Below, piece after piece: positions 1 to 7,279 of a stretch of DNA of 12,333 nt. Position 1 is the stretch's first letter, and every line of letters begins with the position of its first letter. The stretch comes from an uncultured Propionibacteriaceae bacterium (lineage in GTDB: Bacteria > Actinomycetota > Actinomycetes > Propionibacteriales > Propionibacteriaceae): assembly GCA_936924635.1 (NCBI GenBank), contig CAKZHP010000070.1:1-12333 (forward strand). The letters are read 5' to 3'. The position numbers and the translations under genes were made by a program. The notes under the pieces are model-generated. The model was not told the DNA's origin. It was given only the letters and a program-made list of their open reading frames with translations, and did not search any database.

Positions 1-1
1 G

Positions 2-247
2 CACAAGGACATGTACTACCGTGCCGGCAAGGTGAGCAGCTGCGGTTCGAGGATCCGGAAGGATTTCGTGCCGAAGGTCACCGCGACCGTGCTGCAGCGG
101 CTGGACGCCGCCGGCGCGATCGACATGGGCACGCTGAACATGGCGGAGTTCGCGCAGAACCCCACCGGCCACAACGCGCATGTCGGCGACTGCCACAATC
201 CCTGGAACCCCGCCTACTGCACCGGCGGCTCCTCCTCCGGCTCCGGC
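2..247 (+). pseudogene. amidase-signature family protein, internal fragment, 3' end lost
   Basis: This fragment belongs to the amidase signature (AS) family of serine hydrolases, which cleave C-N amide bonds (general amidases, GatA relatives). The reading frame is open at the left edge and begins with HKDMYYRAGK, whose Lys is the AS catalytic lysine. It continues through DAAGAIDMGTLNMAEF and ends in TGGSSSGSG (221-247), the glycine/serine loop carrying the cis-serine. The nucleophilic serine of the Ser-cisSer-Lys triad lies about 25 residues further on, in a GGS(I/V)R motif, and is absent. After position 247 the frame stays open to a stop at 515-517, but the residues are the antisense of ftsH and not amidase-like. 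The fragment therefore cannot encode an active enzyme as it stands. The family assignment is secure. Whether this is a broken gene or an assembly artefact cannot be decided from the sequence. Confidence 0.8.
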
Positions 248-2157
248 CGCTGCGGCGGCTCCACCGGCGGCAGGCTGGAGGGCTGGCGGGTCGCCGAGCC
301 GGTCCAGGCGGGGCGCTTGGCGTGGCGGCGGAGGGGCTCGAAGATGGCAGCCACCTCCTCCTTGTTCAGGGTCTCCTTGACCAGCAGCTGGCGCACCAGC
401 TCGTCGAGCACCTCGCGGTTCTCCTGCAGCACGTCGAACGCCTCCTGGTGCGCGCTCGCGATCAGCAGGGACACCTCCTCGTCGATCAGCGCCGCCGTGC
501 GGTCGGAGAAGCCCTGACCGCTGCCCTGCCCCATGCCGACGAACGGCTCCCGGTCGTCGCTGCCGAGGCGCACGGCCCCGAGGCGCTCGGTCATGCCGTA
601 CTGGGTGACCATCGCGCGGGCGACCTTCGTCGCCTTCTCGATGTCGTTCGAGGCGCCGGTGGTCGGGTCGTGGAAGATCAGCTCCTCGGCCGCGCGGCCG
701 CCCAGCATGTACGCCAGCTGGTCGAGCAGCTCGCCGCGGGTCTGGCTGTACTTGTCCTGGTCGGGCAGCACCATCGTGTAGCCGAGTGCCTTGCCGCGCG
801 GCAGGATCGTCACCTTCTGCACCGGGTCGGTGCCGGGCATGGCCGCCGCCACCATCGCGTGGCCGCCCTCGTGGTAGGCGGTGATCAGCAGCTCGTGGGA
901 GTTCATCACCCGCGTACGGCGCTGGGGGCCGGCGATGACCCGGTCGATCGCCTCGTCGAGGTTGGCGTCGGTGATCACCTGCTGGTTGGAGCGCGCCGTG
1001 AGCAGCGCTGCCTCGTTGAGCACGTTCGCCAGGTCGGCGCCGGTGAAACCGGGGGTACGGCGAGCGATCGAGGCCAGGTCGACACCGGGGGCCATCGGCT
1101 TGCCGGCGGCGTGCACGCGCAGGATCTTCTCGCGGCCCAGCAGGTCGGGGGCATCGACGGCGATCTGCCGGTCGAAGCGGCCCGGGCGCAGCAGCGCGGG
1201 GTCGAGCACGTCGGGCCGGTTGGTGGCTGCGATCAGGATCACGCCGCCGCGGACGTCGAAGCCGTCCATCTCCACCAGCAGCTGGTTGAGCGTCTGCTCG
1301 CGCTCGTCGTGACCGCCGCCCATGCCGGCGCCACGGTGGCGGCCGACGGCGTCGATCTCGTCGATGAACACGATGGCGGGCGCCGACTCCTTGGCCTGCT
1401 CGAACAGGTCGCGCACCCGGGAGGCGCCCACGCCGACGAACATCTCGACGAAGTCGGAGCCGGAGATCGAGAAGAACGGGACCCCCGCCTCGCCGGCGAC
1501 CGCGCGGGCCAGTAGCGTCTTGCCTGTGCCCGGAGGGCCGTACAGGAGGACACCCTTGGGGATCTTCGCGCCGACGGCGCGGAACTTGGCGGGCTCGGCC
1601 AGGAACTCCTTGATCTCCTGCAGCTCCTCGATCGCCTCGTCCACGCCGGCGACGTCGGCGAACGTCGACTTCGGGGTGTCCTTGGTGGCGACCTTGGCCC
1701 GGGACTTGCCGAACTGCATCACCTTCGACCCGCCGCCCTGCAGCGAGTTCATCAGGAAGAAGAAGATCACGCCGATGATGAGGAAGGGGATGATCGTGCC
1801 GATGAAGCTGCCCCAGAAGCCGGGGGTCGGGTTCACGCCCTTCCAGGACTCGAGCGTGCCGTTCTTCACCCGCTGGTCGAGGCGGGGAATGATCTCGTCG
1901 ACCTGGCCGCCGACCCACGAGGACTTGACCTTGGTCTGCCGCTCGTCGGCCTTCTGCACCTGGATCATCTGCTCACCGTCGGTGAGGATGACCTCCTTCA
2001 GCTTCTCGTCGCCGTTGATGAGCGAGATCACCTCGGAGGTGGGCACCTCTTTGTAGCCAGTCGCCTGGCTCATCAGGGTGGTCACCCCGTACACGGCGAG
2101 CATGGCGAGGAAGATCCACACGATGGGGCCACGGAAGAGTCGTTGGAGCGCGTTCAT
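214..2157 (-). CDS. ftsH: ATP-dependent zinc metalloprotease FtsH
   Basis: FtsH is a membrane-anchored AAA+ protease that extracts and degrades misfolded or regulatory membrane and cytosolic proteins. The 647-aa product has a first TM helix at about 11-28, an extracytoplasmic domain, a second TM at 116-137, Walker A GPPGTGKT (207-214), pore loop FVGVG (240-244), Walker B FIDEID (264-269), the second region of homology around ATNRPDVLDP...RPGRFDR (311-330), the zinc site HEGGH (429-433) and a probable third ligand Asp505 in NDIEKAT. The ATG at 2157 places TM1 as usual; an upstream in-frame ATG at 2187 would add ten residues. It is the last gene of the zincin-tilS-hpt-ftsH run, 90 bp after hpt on its own strand. 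The last ten or so residues (a Pro/Glu tail) are antisense to the conserved amidase loop, so the native C-terminus may differ. Function is certain. Confidence 0.97.
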   Translation of the reverse strand: MNALQRLFRGPIVWIFLAMLAVYGVTTLMSQATGYKEVPTSEVISLINGDEKLKEVILTDGEQMIQVQKADERQTKVKSSWVGGQVDEIIPRLDQRVKNGTLESWKGVNPTPGFWGSFIGTIIPFLIIGVIFFFLMNSLQGGGSKVMQFGKSRAKVATKDTPKSTFADVAGVDEAIEELQEIKEFLAEPAKFRAVGAKIPKGVLLYGPPGTGKTLLARAVAGEAGVPFFSISGSDFVEMFVGVGASRVRDLFEQAKESAPAIVFIDEIDAVGRHRGAGMGGGHDEREQTLNQLLVEMDGFDVRGGVILIAATNRPDVLDPALLRPGRFDRQIAVDAPDLLGREKILRVHAAGKPMAPGVDLASIARRTPGFTGADLANVLNEAALLTARSNQQVITDANLDEAIDRVIAGPQRRTRVMNSHELLITAYHEGGHAMVAAAMPGTDPVQKVTILPRGKALGYTMVLPDQDKYSQTRGELLDQLAYMLGGRAAEELIFHDPTTGASNDIEKATKVARAMVTQYGMTERLGAVRLGSDDREPFVGMGQGSGQGFSDRTAALIDEEVSLLIASAHQEAFDVLQENREVLDELVRQLLVKETLNKEEVAAIFEPLRRHAKRPAWTGSATRQPSSLPPVEPPQRPEPEEEPPVQ

Positions 2158-2191
2158 GCCCTGCCTAGGAGTCGGTCGACCAAGCATGCGA

Positions 2192-2197
2192 ACACTA
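2192..2197 (-). promoter_or_regulatory. possible -10 element upstream of ftsH
   Basis: On the minus strand TAGTGT matches the actinobacterial TANNNT -10 pattern and sits five bases before the ATG at 2187 and about 35 bases before the preferred ATG at 2157. No convincing -35 box is visible at the right distance. It could give ftsH its own promoter in addition to read-through from hpt. This is a weak call from a short motif. Confidence 0.25.
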
Positions 2198-2247
2198 CCA
2201 GCGGCCTACGACAACCCTCTGCGCGGCCGGGTCCCTGCGGGCGGAGG

Positions 2248-2799
2248 TCAGCTGTACACCTGGGGCGCGAGGGTGCCCAGACCCTTGAGGTTGCGGTACT
2301 TGCCGGCGTAGTCGAGCCCGTACCCGACGACGAAGTCGTTGGGGATGTCATAGCCCACGTACTTCACGTCGATGGTGTTCTTCGCCGCCTCGGGCTTGCG
2401 GAACATCGCCGCCACCTCCAGCGAGGCCGGCTGCCGGGAGCGCAGGTTCTCCAGCAGGTACGCGAGCGTGAGACCCGTGTCGACGATGTCCTCCACCACG
2501 AGCACGTGGCGGCCCAGCAGGTTGGTGCTGAGGTCCTTGAGGATGCGGACCACCCCGGAGGACTGGGTGCCCGACCCGTACGAGGAGATGGCCATCCAGT
2601 CCATCTCGCAGTGGACCGACAGCGCCCGGGAGAGGTCGGCCATCACCATCACCGCACCGTTGAGCACCCCCACCAGCAGCGGGTCCTTGCCCTCGTAGTC
2701 GCGAGAGATCTCGGCGGCCATCTCGGCCAGCCGGTCCTCGATCTGGGACTCGGTGTAGAGAACGGCGGCCAGGTCGTCGGAGACGTCGCGAAGGTCCAC
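2248..2799 (-). CDS. hpt: hypoxanthine phosphoribosyltransferase
   Basis: This enzyme transfers phosphoribose from PRPP to hypoxanthine or guanine, giving IMP or GMP in cytosolic purine salvage. The 183-aa length is normal for the family. The PRPP-binding motif VVEDIVDTGLT lies at about 101-111, a YGSGT loop at 74-78, and the purine-contacting C-terminal segment PNDFVVGYGLDY at 153-164. The GTG start at 2799 is preceded by AGGGTGAG, which overlaps the tilS stop codon nine bases away, so translation is probably coupled to tilS. The tilS-hpt-ftsH order is widely conserved in Gram-positive bacteria, and in Bacillus subtilis the TilS and HprT proteins have been reported to act together on ftsH expression. 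Whether that holds here is unknown. Confidence 0.96.
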   Translation of the reverse strand: MDLRDVSDDLAAVLYTESQIEDRLAEMAAEISRDYEGKDPLLVGVLNGAVMVMADLSRALSVHCEMDWMAISSYGSGTQSSGVVRILKDLSTNLLGRHVLVVEDIVDTGLTLAYLLENLRSRQPASLEVAAMFRKPEAAKNTIDVKYVGYDIPNDFVVGYGLDYAGKYRNLKGLGTLAPQVYS

Positions 2800-2808
2800 G
2801 GGCTCACC

Positions 2809-3810
2809 CTACCCAGGTCGCGCGGCTCGGAGCACCTCCCCGTCGCGGCTCACCTGGAGGGCGGGTACGGCGACCGCCGCCTGCCCGTGCCAGGCGGTGA
2901 CCAGCCGTTCCACCTCGGCCACGTGCACCGCCGCCACGTCGTCGCTGCCCTCGCGCCGCAGCCAGAGCAGGAGGGCGCGGGTGCGGACCGCTCGGTGGGC
3001 GCCCGCCAGCGGCAGCACCCGCACGGCGTGACCGTCGGCGGCCTCGCGCAGCAGGGCGGCGGCGAGCTGGTCGAGGAGGTCGGCATCGTCTCGGCACAGC
3101 GCGGCCGTGCGGGCCAGCGAGCCGGCGACGCCAGGCCCCAGGGCCTCCTCCAGCAGAGGCAGCAGGGCTCGGGTGCGGACGCGGGCGAACCGCGGGTCGT
3201 CGTTGTGCGGGTCGTGCCACGGGTCGAGCCCGAGCTCGACGCAGACGGCCTGGGTGTCGGCGCGGGGGGTGTCGAGCAGGGGACGCAGCAGCCGGCCCTG
3301 CCGCGTGGCCATGCCGGCGAGCGAGCGGGTGCCGGAGCCCCGGGCCAGGCCCAGCAGGACGGTCTCGGCCTGGTCGTCACGGGAGTGCGCGACCAGGACC
3401 AGCGCGTCCCGGTCAGCCAGCAGCACGCGGTAGCGGGCGGCGCGGGCGGCAGCCTCGGGACCGTCCCGACCCTGGTCGACGGTGACGGGCACCACCTCGC
3501 TGGGGAGGCCCAGGCCCCGCACCTGGGCCGCGGCACGGGCGGCCACCTCCGCCGACCCCGGCTGCAGGCGGTGGTCCACCACGACCGCACGGGCGGGAAG
3601 GGTCAGGTGGCCGCGGCGTACGAGGTGGGCGACCGCCGCCGCGAGCGCCAGGGAGTCGGCTCCGCCGGAGACGCCGACGACGACGGCGCCAGGTGGCCGG
3701 GGGGACGCGGCCCGGCCTGCCGGGAGCGGCTCGCTGAGCGCGGCGTCGAGGTGCGTACGCACCGCGTGCACGACCCGTGAGGTGGCGGGACCCAGCTCGC
3801 GGCGCGCCAT
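2809..3810 (-). CDS. tilS: tRNA(Ile)-lysidine synthetase
   Basis: TilS uses ATP to join lysine to C34 of tRNA-Ile(CAU), creating lysidine so that the tRNA reads AUA and is charged with isoleucine. The 333-aa protein carries the PP-loop SGGADS at 48-53, the family segment VVDHRLQPGS at 77-86, the block AHSRDDQAETVLLGLARGSG at 141-160, and HDPHNDDPRFARVRTR at 199-214, which is the tRNA-interacting region next to the active site. The C-terminal part is short and Ala/Leu-rich, as in other actinobacterial enzymes, without the long extra domains of E. coli TilS. Its ATG overlaps the stop of the upstream metalloprotease gene by one base (TGATG), indicating translational coupling, and hpt follows nine bases after its stop. 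Confidence 0.95.
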   Translation of the reverse strand: MARRELGPATSRVVHAVRTHLDAALSEPLPAGRAASPRPPGAVVVGVSGGADSLALAAAVAHLVRRGHLTLPARAVVVDHRLQPGSAEVAARAAAQVRGLGLPSEVVPVTVDQGRDGPEAAARAARYRVLLADRDALVLVAHSRDDQAETVLLGLARGSGTRSLAGMATRQGRLLRPLLDTPRADTQAVCVELGLDPWHDPHNDDPRFARVRTRALLPLLEEALGPGVAGSLARTAALCRDDADLLDQLAAALLREAADGHAVRVLPLAGAHRAVRTRALLLWLRREGSDDVAAVHVAEVERLVTAWHGQAAVAVPALQVSRDGEVLRAARPG

Positions 3811-4775
3811 CAGGACGTACGGGCGACCCAGGTGGCCGGGTCGTGGATCTCGGCGCGGGTGGGCAGCAGGTCGGGGCTCTCGAACGCGCGGTTGAGACCC
3901 GTCAGGCCGACCCGCTCGGTGACCTGTCGGCAGAACTCGGCGCCGTCACGGTACTGGGCGTGCTTCACGTCGAGCCCGGTCAGGCTGCGCAGCACGGCAT
4001 CGAGGCCGCGGGCCTCGCGGCGGGACTGGAAGCGGGCCCGGATCTGGTCGATCCCGGGGATCTGGCCGGTGCGGTCCATGATGAAGTCGGCGTGCCCCTC
4101 CAGCAGGCTCATCATGGCGGTGATGTCAGCGAGGGCGGTGCGGCCGCCGGGGCCGAGGGCCGTCTCCACCAAGGACCCCTGCCGTCGGTTGCGCAGCCAG
4201 GCCTTCGGGGACTCCGGCTCGGCACGCATCACCTCGGCCAGCAGCTGGCGGAGCCACCCCTCCAGCCAGGGGGCGTGGGCGAACTGGTAGCGGTGGGTGA
4301 CCTCGTGCACGCAGACCCAGAGCCGGAAGGCCTGGGGGTCCACGCCCAACCTCTGGCCGATCTCGGCGATGTTCGGGGCGACCAGCAGCAGCCTGGGGGT
4401 CTCGGCGAAGGGGTCGAACTGCCCCAGCACCCGCTGGCCGACCCAGGAGAGCACGGTGCCGATCTGCACCGCCCCGGCGGCGCCGGCCACCCGGCCGGCG
4501 CGAGAGGGCTCGGAGACGTGCGGGGCGAACAACGACCCGGCCAGCTCGGCGTTCCAGCGGATCCAGGTGGGGCGGTCCACGACGTACGGGTCGGCGGCCG
4601 GTGGCGCGTTCAGCCAGGTGGTCTCTGCGACGATCCGGTCGGCACGGGCCGCGGCCTGCCGCAGCTCGGCGACCAGTGCCTCCATGTCGGCCTGGGGCAG
4701 GCTCGGCCCCTCGGGGGCTAGCCGCGAACCCACCCTCGTGACCAGACCCCAGTCGACGGGGGGAACGTTGCCCAT
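3810..4775 (-). CDS. zinc-dependent metalloprotease, PF10103 (Zincin_2, formerly DUF2342) type
   Basis: This 321-aa protein belongs to the actinobacterial zincin family formerly annotated as DUF2342, or as a coenzyme-F420-associated hydrolase. The zinc site is HEVTH at 157-161, in CVHEVTHRYQF, with a downstream LLEGHAD at 224-230 that probably supplies the third ligand. An early VDW motif (7-9) is typical of the family N-terminus, which is why the ATG at 4775 was chosen over longer in-frame starts up to 4910. No signal peptide or TM segment is seen, so a cytosolic location is inferred. Its physiological substrate is unknown. It heads the operon with tilS, hpt and ftsH and has almost no Shine-Dalgarno, in keeping with the leaderless promoter proposed just upstream. 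The F420 link in the family name comes from phylogenetic profiling and should not be read as a function. Confidence 0.88.
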   Translation of the reverse strand: MGNVPPVDWGLVTRVGSRLAPEGPSLPQADMEALVAELRQAAARADRIVAETTWLNAPPAADPYVVDRPTWIRWNAELAGSLFAPHVSEPSRAGRVAGAAGAVQIGTVLSWVGQRVLGQFDPFAETPRLLLVAPNIAEIGQRLGVDPQAFRLWVCVHEVTHRYQFAHAPWLEGWLRQLLAEVMRAEPESPKAWLRNRRQGSLVETALGPGGRTALADITAMMSLLEGHADFIMDRTGQIPGIDQIRARFQSRREARGLDAVLRSLTGLDVKHAQYRDGAEFCRQVTERVGLTGLNRAFESPDLLPTRAEIHDPATWVARTS

Positions 4776-4783
4776 GGGGCCCG

Positions 4784-4813
4784 AGGCTACGGCACGCCTC
4801 CGCGTACGGTCAC
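4784..4813 (-). promoter_or_regulatory. candidate leaderless promoter of the zincin-tilS-hpt-ftsH operon
   Basis: Read on the minus strand, GTGACC (4813-4808) and TAGCCT (4789-4784) form a -35/-10 pair with an 18-base spacer. The expected start of transcription, seven or eight bases further on, coincides with the ATG at 4775. This would explain the absence of a Shine-Dalgarno before that gene. Matches are partial (4/6 for -35), so this is an inference. Confidence 0.4.
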
Positions 4814-4851
4814 AGATGTAGACGGGGGCCCGCGGGTGCCTGCCCTGGACT

Positions 4852-4881
4852 GATGACACCCGGCGGTCGGCGGCGCAGAAT
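4852..4881 (+). promoter_or_regulatory. candidate leaderless promoter of the 154-aa gene / two-component operon
   Basis: GATGAC (4852-4857) and CAGAAT (4876-4881) are spaced by 18 bases. The predicted transcription start falls at or next to the ATG at 4888, and no Shine-Dalgarno precedes that ATG. The element mirrors the divergent candidate promoter at 4784-4813; the 38 bases between the two -35 boxes are GC-rich and could hold a shared operator, though no clear one was found. Confidence is limited by motif degeneracy. Confidence 0.4.
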
Positions 4882-4887
4882 CGCCTC

Positions 4888-5352
4888 ATGTCCACCCTCG
4901 AGATCATCACCGCCGACAGCGGGTCCGGCCAGGCCTACCTCTGGAACCCCCTCGTCGTGCTCACCACCCACCCCGCCCAGCGCGGAGCGACCGTACGTGC
5001 CCCTGCCGGGACCCTCACCGAGACCGAGCAGGAACGCCGGGTCGCCGGCGTCGCCCCGTACCGGCCGGACGACGTGAAGACCGGCTCCCGCCCAGGAGAC
5101 GAACCCACCTCGACCGTGCGGCGGCCCGAGGAGGGGCGGGTGCCGTCCCCCGCCGACGAGCTCGCCCCGGGCCGCATCAGCGCCCTGCAGCTCGAGGAGC
5201 CGTTCCTCGTCGAGATCGAGCAGACCCCACCGGCCACCGGCGACCCGGAACTGGACGAGGTGCTGCGCAACCGCCCCCAGGTGGGGGACACGCCGTGGAA
5301 CAACCTCATCTGCCTCATGTTCCCCGGTCTTCCCCTGTGCATGCGTCGGTAG
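4888..5352 (+). CDS. hypothetical protein, 154 aa, with Cys-flanked hydrophobic C-terminus
   Basis: I do not recognise this protein. Strong G/C preference at third codon positions supports it as real coding. An ordered-looking N-terminus (about 1-30, including AYLWNPLVVLTTHP) is followed by a long polar, Pro/Glu/Arg-rich middle (about 35-130) that is probably disordered. It ends in a sharply different segment, PWNNLICLMFPGLPLCMRR, where two cysteines bracket eight mostly hydrophobic residues. There is no signal peptide and the C-terminal stretch is too short for a normal TM helix. The gene lacks a Shine-Dalgarno and is probably leaderless. The sensor kinase gene starts inside it (58-bp overlap with the GTG at 5295, 16 bp with the GTG at 5337), so the two are almost certainly co-expressed. 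A regulatory partner of the kinase, a membrane-associated peptide or a peptide precursor are possibilities, none demonstrated. Confidence 0.7.
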   Translation: MSTLEIITADSGSGQAYLWNPLVVLTTHPAQRGATVRAPAGTLTETEQERRVAGVAPYRPDDVKTGSRPGDEPTSTVRRPEEGRVPSPADELAPGRISALQLEEPFLVEIEQTPPATGDPELDEVLRNRPQVGDTPWNNLICLMFPGLPLCMRR

Positions 5353-6500
5353 CCCACTCGCTCCGACGCTGGCTCCTCCCGGCGGTGACGGCAGCGGCGG
5401 AGCTGCTCGTCTGGCAAGGCGGTCTGCACCTGCCGGGAGAACCAGGGCTGGTGCGCGGCGGTGGGCAGGTCCCCCTGTGGCTGCCCGCCGCCATCTGCGT
5501 GCTCTCCTACTCGGTGCTCGCGCTCAGCCGGGCCCGCCCGCTGCTCGTCTACGCCGTTCTCTGGGCCTTCGGCGGGATCGGTGTGCTGCTGCCGCACTTC
5601 CAGCCGTTCCTCGGGCTGCTGGTGGCGCTCTACATGGTCGCTCGCCTGTGCCCCGTCATCCTCAGCCTCGCGGCGCTCGCTGCGACGGCGGCGCCGATCA
5701 TGCTCAACGTCATGAACCAGGCTGCGGCGCTGGGGTCCGCCAGCTGGGCCGAGATCGGCGGCGCCGCGGCCGTCTGGGCCGTCATCGCGGTCGTCTGCTG
5801 GGGCCTCGGGCTGGTGGCCCGGTCGGCAGCGTCGCGCCACGCCGTCCGAGAGGCCGAGCTGACCGAGGAGCTCCGGCGGGCCCGCGCCGAGGAGCGGCGG
5901 CGTCTCGCGGCGGACCTGCACGACTCCGTGGCCGGCTCCCTGAGCGGGATGGTGATGCAGGCGGCCGGGGTCCGCGCCCTCAACGACCCCGCGGCCGTCG
6001 GCCCTGCCCTGGAGGTGATCGAGACCAGCGGCGTCCAGGCCCTGCGGGAGATGCGGCGCCTGCTGGTGCTGCTGCAGGACGGCGGGACCACCCCCCGGGA
6101 GCAGCAGACGCTCGACGGCCTGCTGCAGTCCTTGCCGCGGGCCCGTGCCCTGGGCGTACGGGTCGTCGTGCACGTCGACGGCGAGCCCGCGCCGCTCGAC
6201 CCGAGCGTCGACGAGGCCGCCGTGCGCGTGATCGAGGAGTCGACCAACAACTGCGCCAAGCACGGTGGCCCAGGGGCGAGCCTGGAGGTCCGGGTCGAGT
6301 GGGCCGCCGACTCGGTCTGCCTGACCACCCTGAGCCGGCGCGAGGGTCCCCGGAAGACGTTCCCGCTGCCTCCCACCGGCCATGGCCTGGCAGCCCTGCG
6401 CGAACGTGTCGAGATCGTCGGCGGTGCGTTCACGGTCGAGCCCGGCGAGGTGTTCGTCATCCGGGCGGTCCTGCCCGTCTTCTCGAAGGAGCTCCGATGA
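5295..6500 (+). CDS. two-component sensor histidine kinase, HisKA_3 type
   Basis: This is a membrane sensor kinase that should autophosphorylate on His209 and pass the phosphate to the adjacent regulator. The 401-aa protein has about six hydrophobic segments (roughly 25-45, 62-78, 82-100, 104-118, 120-140 and 155-177), a short coiled linker (180-203), the H-box RRRLAADLHDSVAGSLS (201-217), and an HATPase domain with an N-box around EESTNNCAKHGG (314-325) and a G-box TGHGLAALRERV (361-372). The usual DxGxG aspartate motif before the G-box is not evident. There is no extracytoplasmic sensor domain, only short loops. The GTG at 5295 follows GGTGGGGGA at a good distance; a later GTG at 5337 lacks a ribosome site but would also be acceptable. 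The stop overlaps the next gene's start by ATGA. The stimulus is unknown. Confidence 0.9.
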   Translation: MEQPHLPHVPRSSPVHASVAHSLRRWLLPAVTAAAELLVWQGGLHLPGEPGLVRGGGQVPLWLPAAICVLSYSVLALSRARPLLVYAVLWAFGGIGVLLPHFQPFLGLLVALYMVARLCPVILSLAALAATAAPIMLNVMNQAAALGSASWAEIGGAAAVWAVIAVVCWGLGLVARSAASRHAVREAELTEELRRARAEERRRLAADLHDSVAGSLSGMVMQAAGVRALNDPAAVGPALEVIETSGVQALREMRRLLVLLQDGGTTPREQQTLDGLLQSLPRARALGVRVVVHVDGEPAPLDPSVDEAAVRVIEESTNNCAKHGGPGASLEVRVEWAADSVCLTTLSRREGPRKTFPLPPTGHGLAALRERVEIVGGAFTVEPGEVFVIRAVLPVFSKELR

Positions 6501-7189
6501 CGATCCGCGTCGTGGTCGCCGACGACCAGCCCATCGTCCGGGCCGGTGTCGTGATGCTGCTCTCGGCCCAGCGCGACGTCGAGGTCGTGGGCGAGGCCGC
6601 CGACGGTGCCGAGGTCCTCGCCGTCACCGAGACCACCGGCCCTGACGTGGTGGTGATGGACCTCCAGATGCCGGGGGTCGACGGGATCGCGGCCACCCGT
6701 AGCCTCACCGCTGACCGGCGTGGCCGGGAGGACCGGCCGCTGCGTGTCCTGGCCCTCACCACCTTCGACGACGAGCGTCTGGTGCTGAACGTGCTCCGCG
6801 CGGGCGCCAGCGGGTTCGTGCTCAAGCAGTCAGCCCCGTCAGACCTGGCGGCCGCCGTGCGGGCCGTCGTGGCCGGCGAGGCGTGGATCGACCGGCAGGT
6901 CGCTCCCTCGGTGCTCCGAGCCGTGAACGCCGCGCCGCGGCCCGACGGCACGGCTCGTCAGGCCCTGGCTGCCCTGACCCCGCGGGAGCGTGAGCTGCTC
7001 GAGATGATGGCCCACGGTCTGACGAACCAGGAGATCGCCCGCGAGCTCGTGCTCAGCGAGGCGACCGTGAAGACGCACGTCTCGCGCATCCTGCTGAAGA
7101 CGGGATCGCACGACCGCACGCAGGCCGTGGTGCTGGCGTACCAGGGCGGGCTGGTGGTGCCTGGGGTGCCGCGCACGCGGCGACCCTGA
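6497..7189 (+). CDS. NarL/FixJ-family response regulator with LuxR HTH
   Basis: This DNA-binding response regulator is the expected partner of the overlapping kinase. The 230-aa product has a receiver domain with the acidic pair Asp9-Asp10, phospho-acceptor Asp55 in VVMDLQMPG, a Thr/Thr pair at 88-89 and the conserved Lys110 in FVLK. A linker follows, then a LuxR-type helix-turn-helix spanning about 159-216: LTPRERELLEMM, the turn TNQEIA, and the recognition helix SEATVKTHVSRIL. It starts at an ATG inside the kinase stop codon, with a strong AAGGAG at 6486-6491, the best Shine-Dalgarno in this operon, so its yield may exceed that of the kinase. Its target genes cannot be read from sequence; the two small exported proteins that converge on it are nearby candidates. 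A stem-loop 48 bp downstream ends the operon. Confidence 0.95.
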   Translation: MTIRVVVADDQPIVRAGVVMLLSAQRDVEVVGEAADGAEVLAVTETTGPDVVVMDLQMPGVDGIAATRSLTADRRGREDRPLRVLALTTFDDERLVLNVLRAGASGFVLKQSAPSDLAAAVRAVVAGEAWIDRQVAPSVLRAVNAAPRPDGTARQALAALTPRERELLEMMAHGLTNQEIARELVLSEATVKTHVSRILLKTGSHDRTQAVVLAYQGGLVVPGVPRTRRP

Positions 7190-7236
7190 CACCGCGTGGC
7201 TGATCGCCCGCACGCCTGATGGCATGACAGCGTCAC

Positions 7237-7261
7237 GCCCCCGCCCGGTGAGGGCGGGGGC
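7237..7261. terminator. GC-rich stem-loop, probable bidirectional terminator
   Basis: A perfect 10-bp inverted repeat, GCCCCCGCCC (7237-7246) and GGGCGGGGGC (7252-7261), encloses a 5-base loop. After one mismatch the stem extends by GTCA/TGAC (7232-7235 and 7263-7266). It lies between the response regulator stop (7189, + strand) and the stop of the small exported protein (7280, minus strand), where a terminator serving both directions is expected. There is no T-run, as is common in actinobacteria. Confidence 0.8.
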
Positions 7262-7279
7262 ATGACTGCGTGGCGGTTC

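Noticed and set aside
322..1515. Long + strand open frame (397 codons) opposite ftsH
   Set aside because: It is antisense to the well-conserved FtsH coding region, with Val/His/Gly/Arg-rich residues typical of shadow frames in GC-rich DNA and no recognisable domain.
2143..3780. 545-codon + strand frame opposite hpt and tilS
   Set aside because: Antisense to two genes with clear catalytic motifs; composition is that of a GC-driven shadow frame.
4888..5352. 154-aa protein as a lanthipeptide or lasso precursor
   Set aside because: No synthetase, cyclase, protease or ABC exporter lies in the window, and the part before the Cys-flanked tail is far longer than usual leaders; only a looser peptide-like idea is kept as a finding.
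4935..6383. 482-codon minus-strand frame opposite the 154-aa gene and the kinase
   Set aside because: The + strand carries the kinase H-box, N-box and G-box in frame; the minus frame is low-complexity Arg/Gly/Pro/Ala with no domain.
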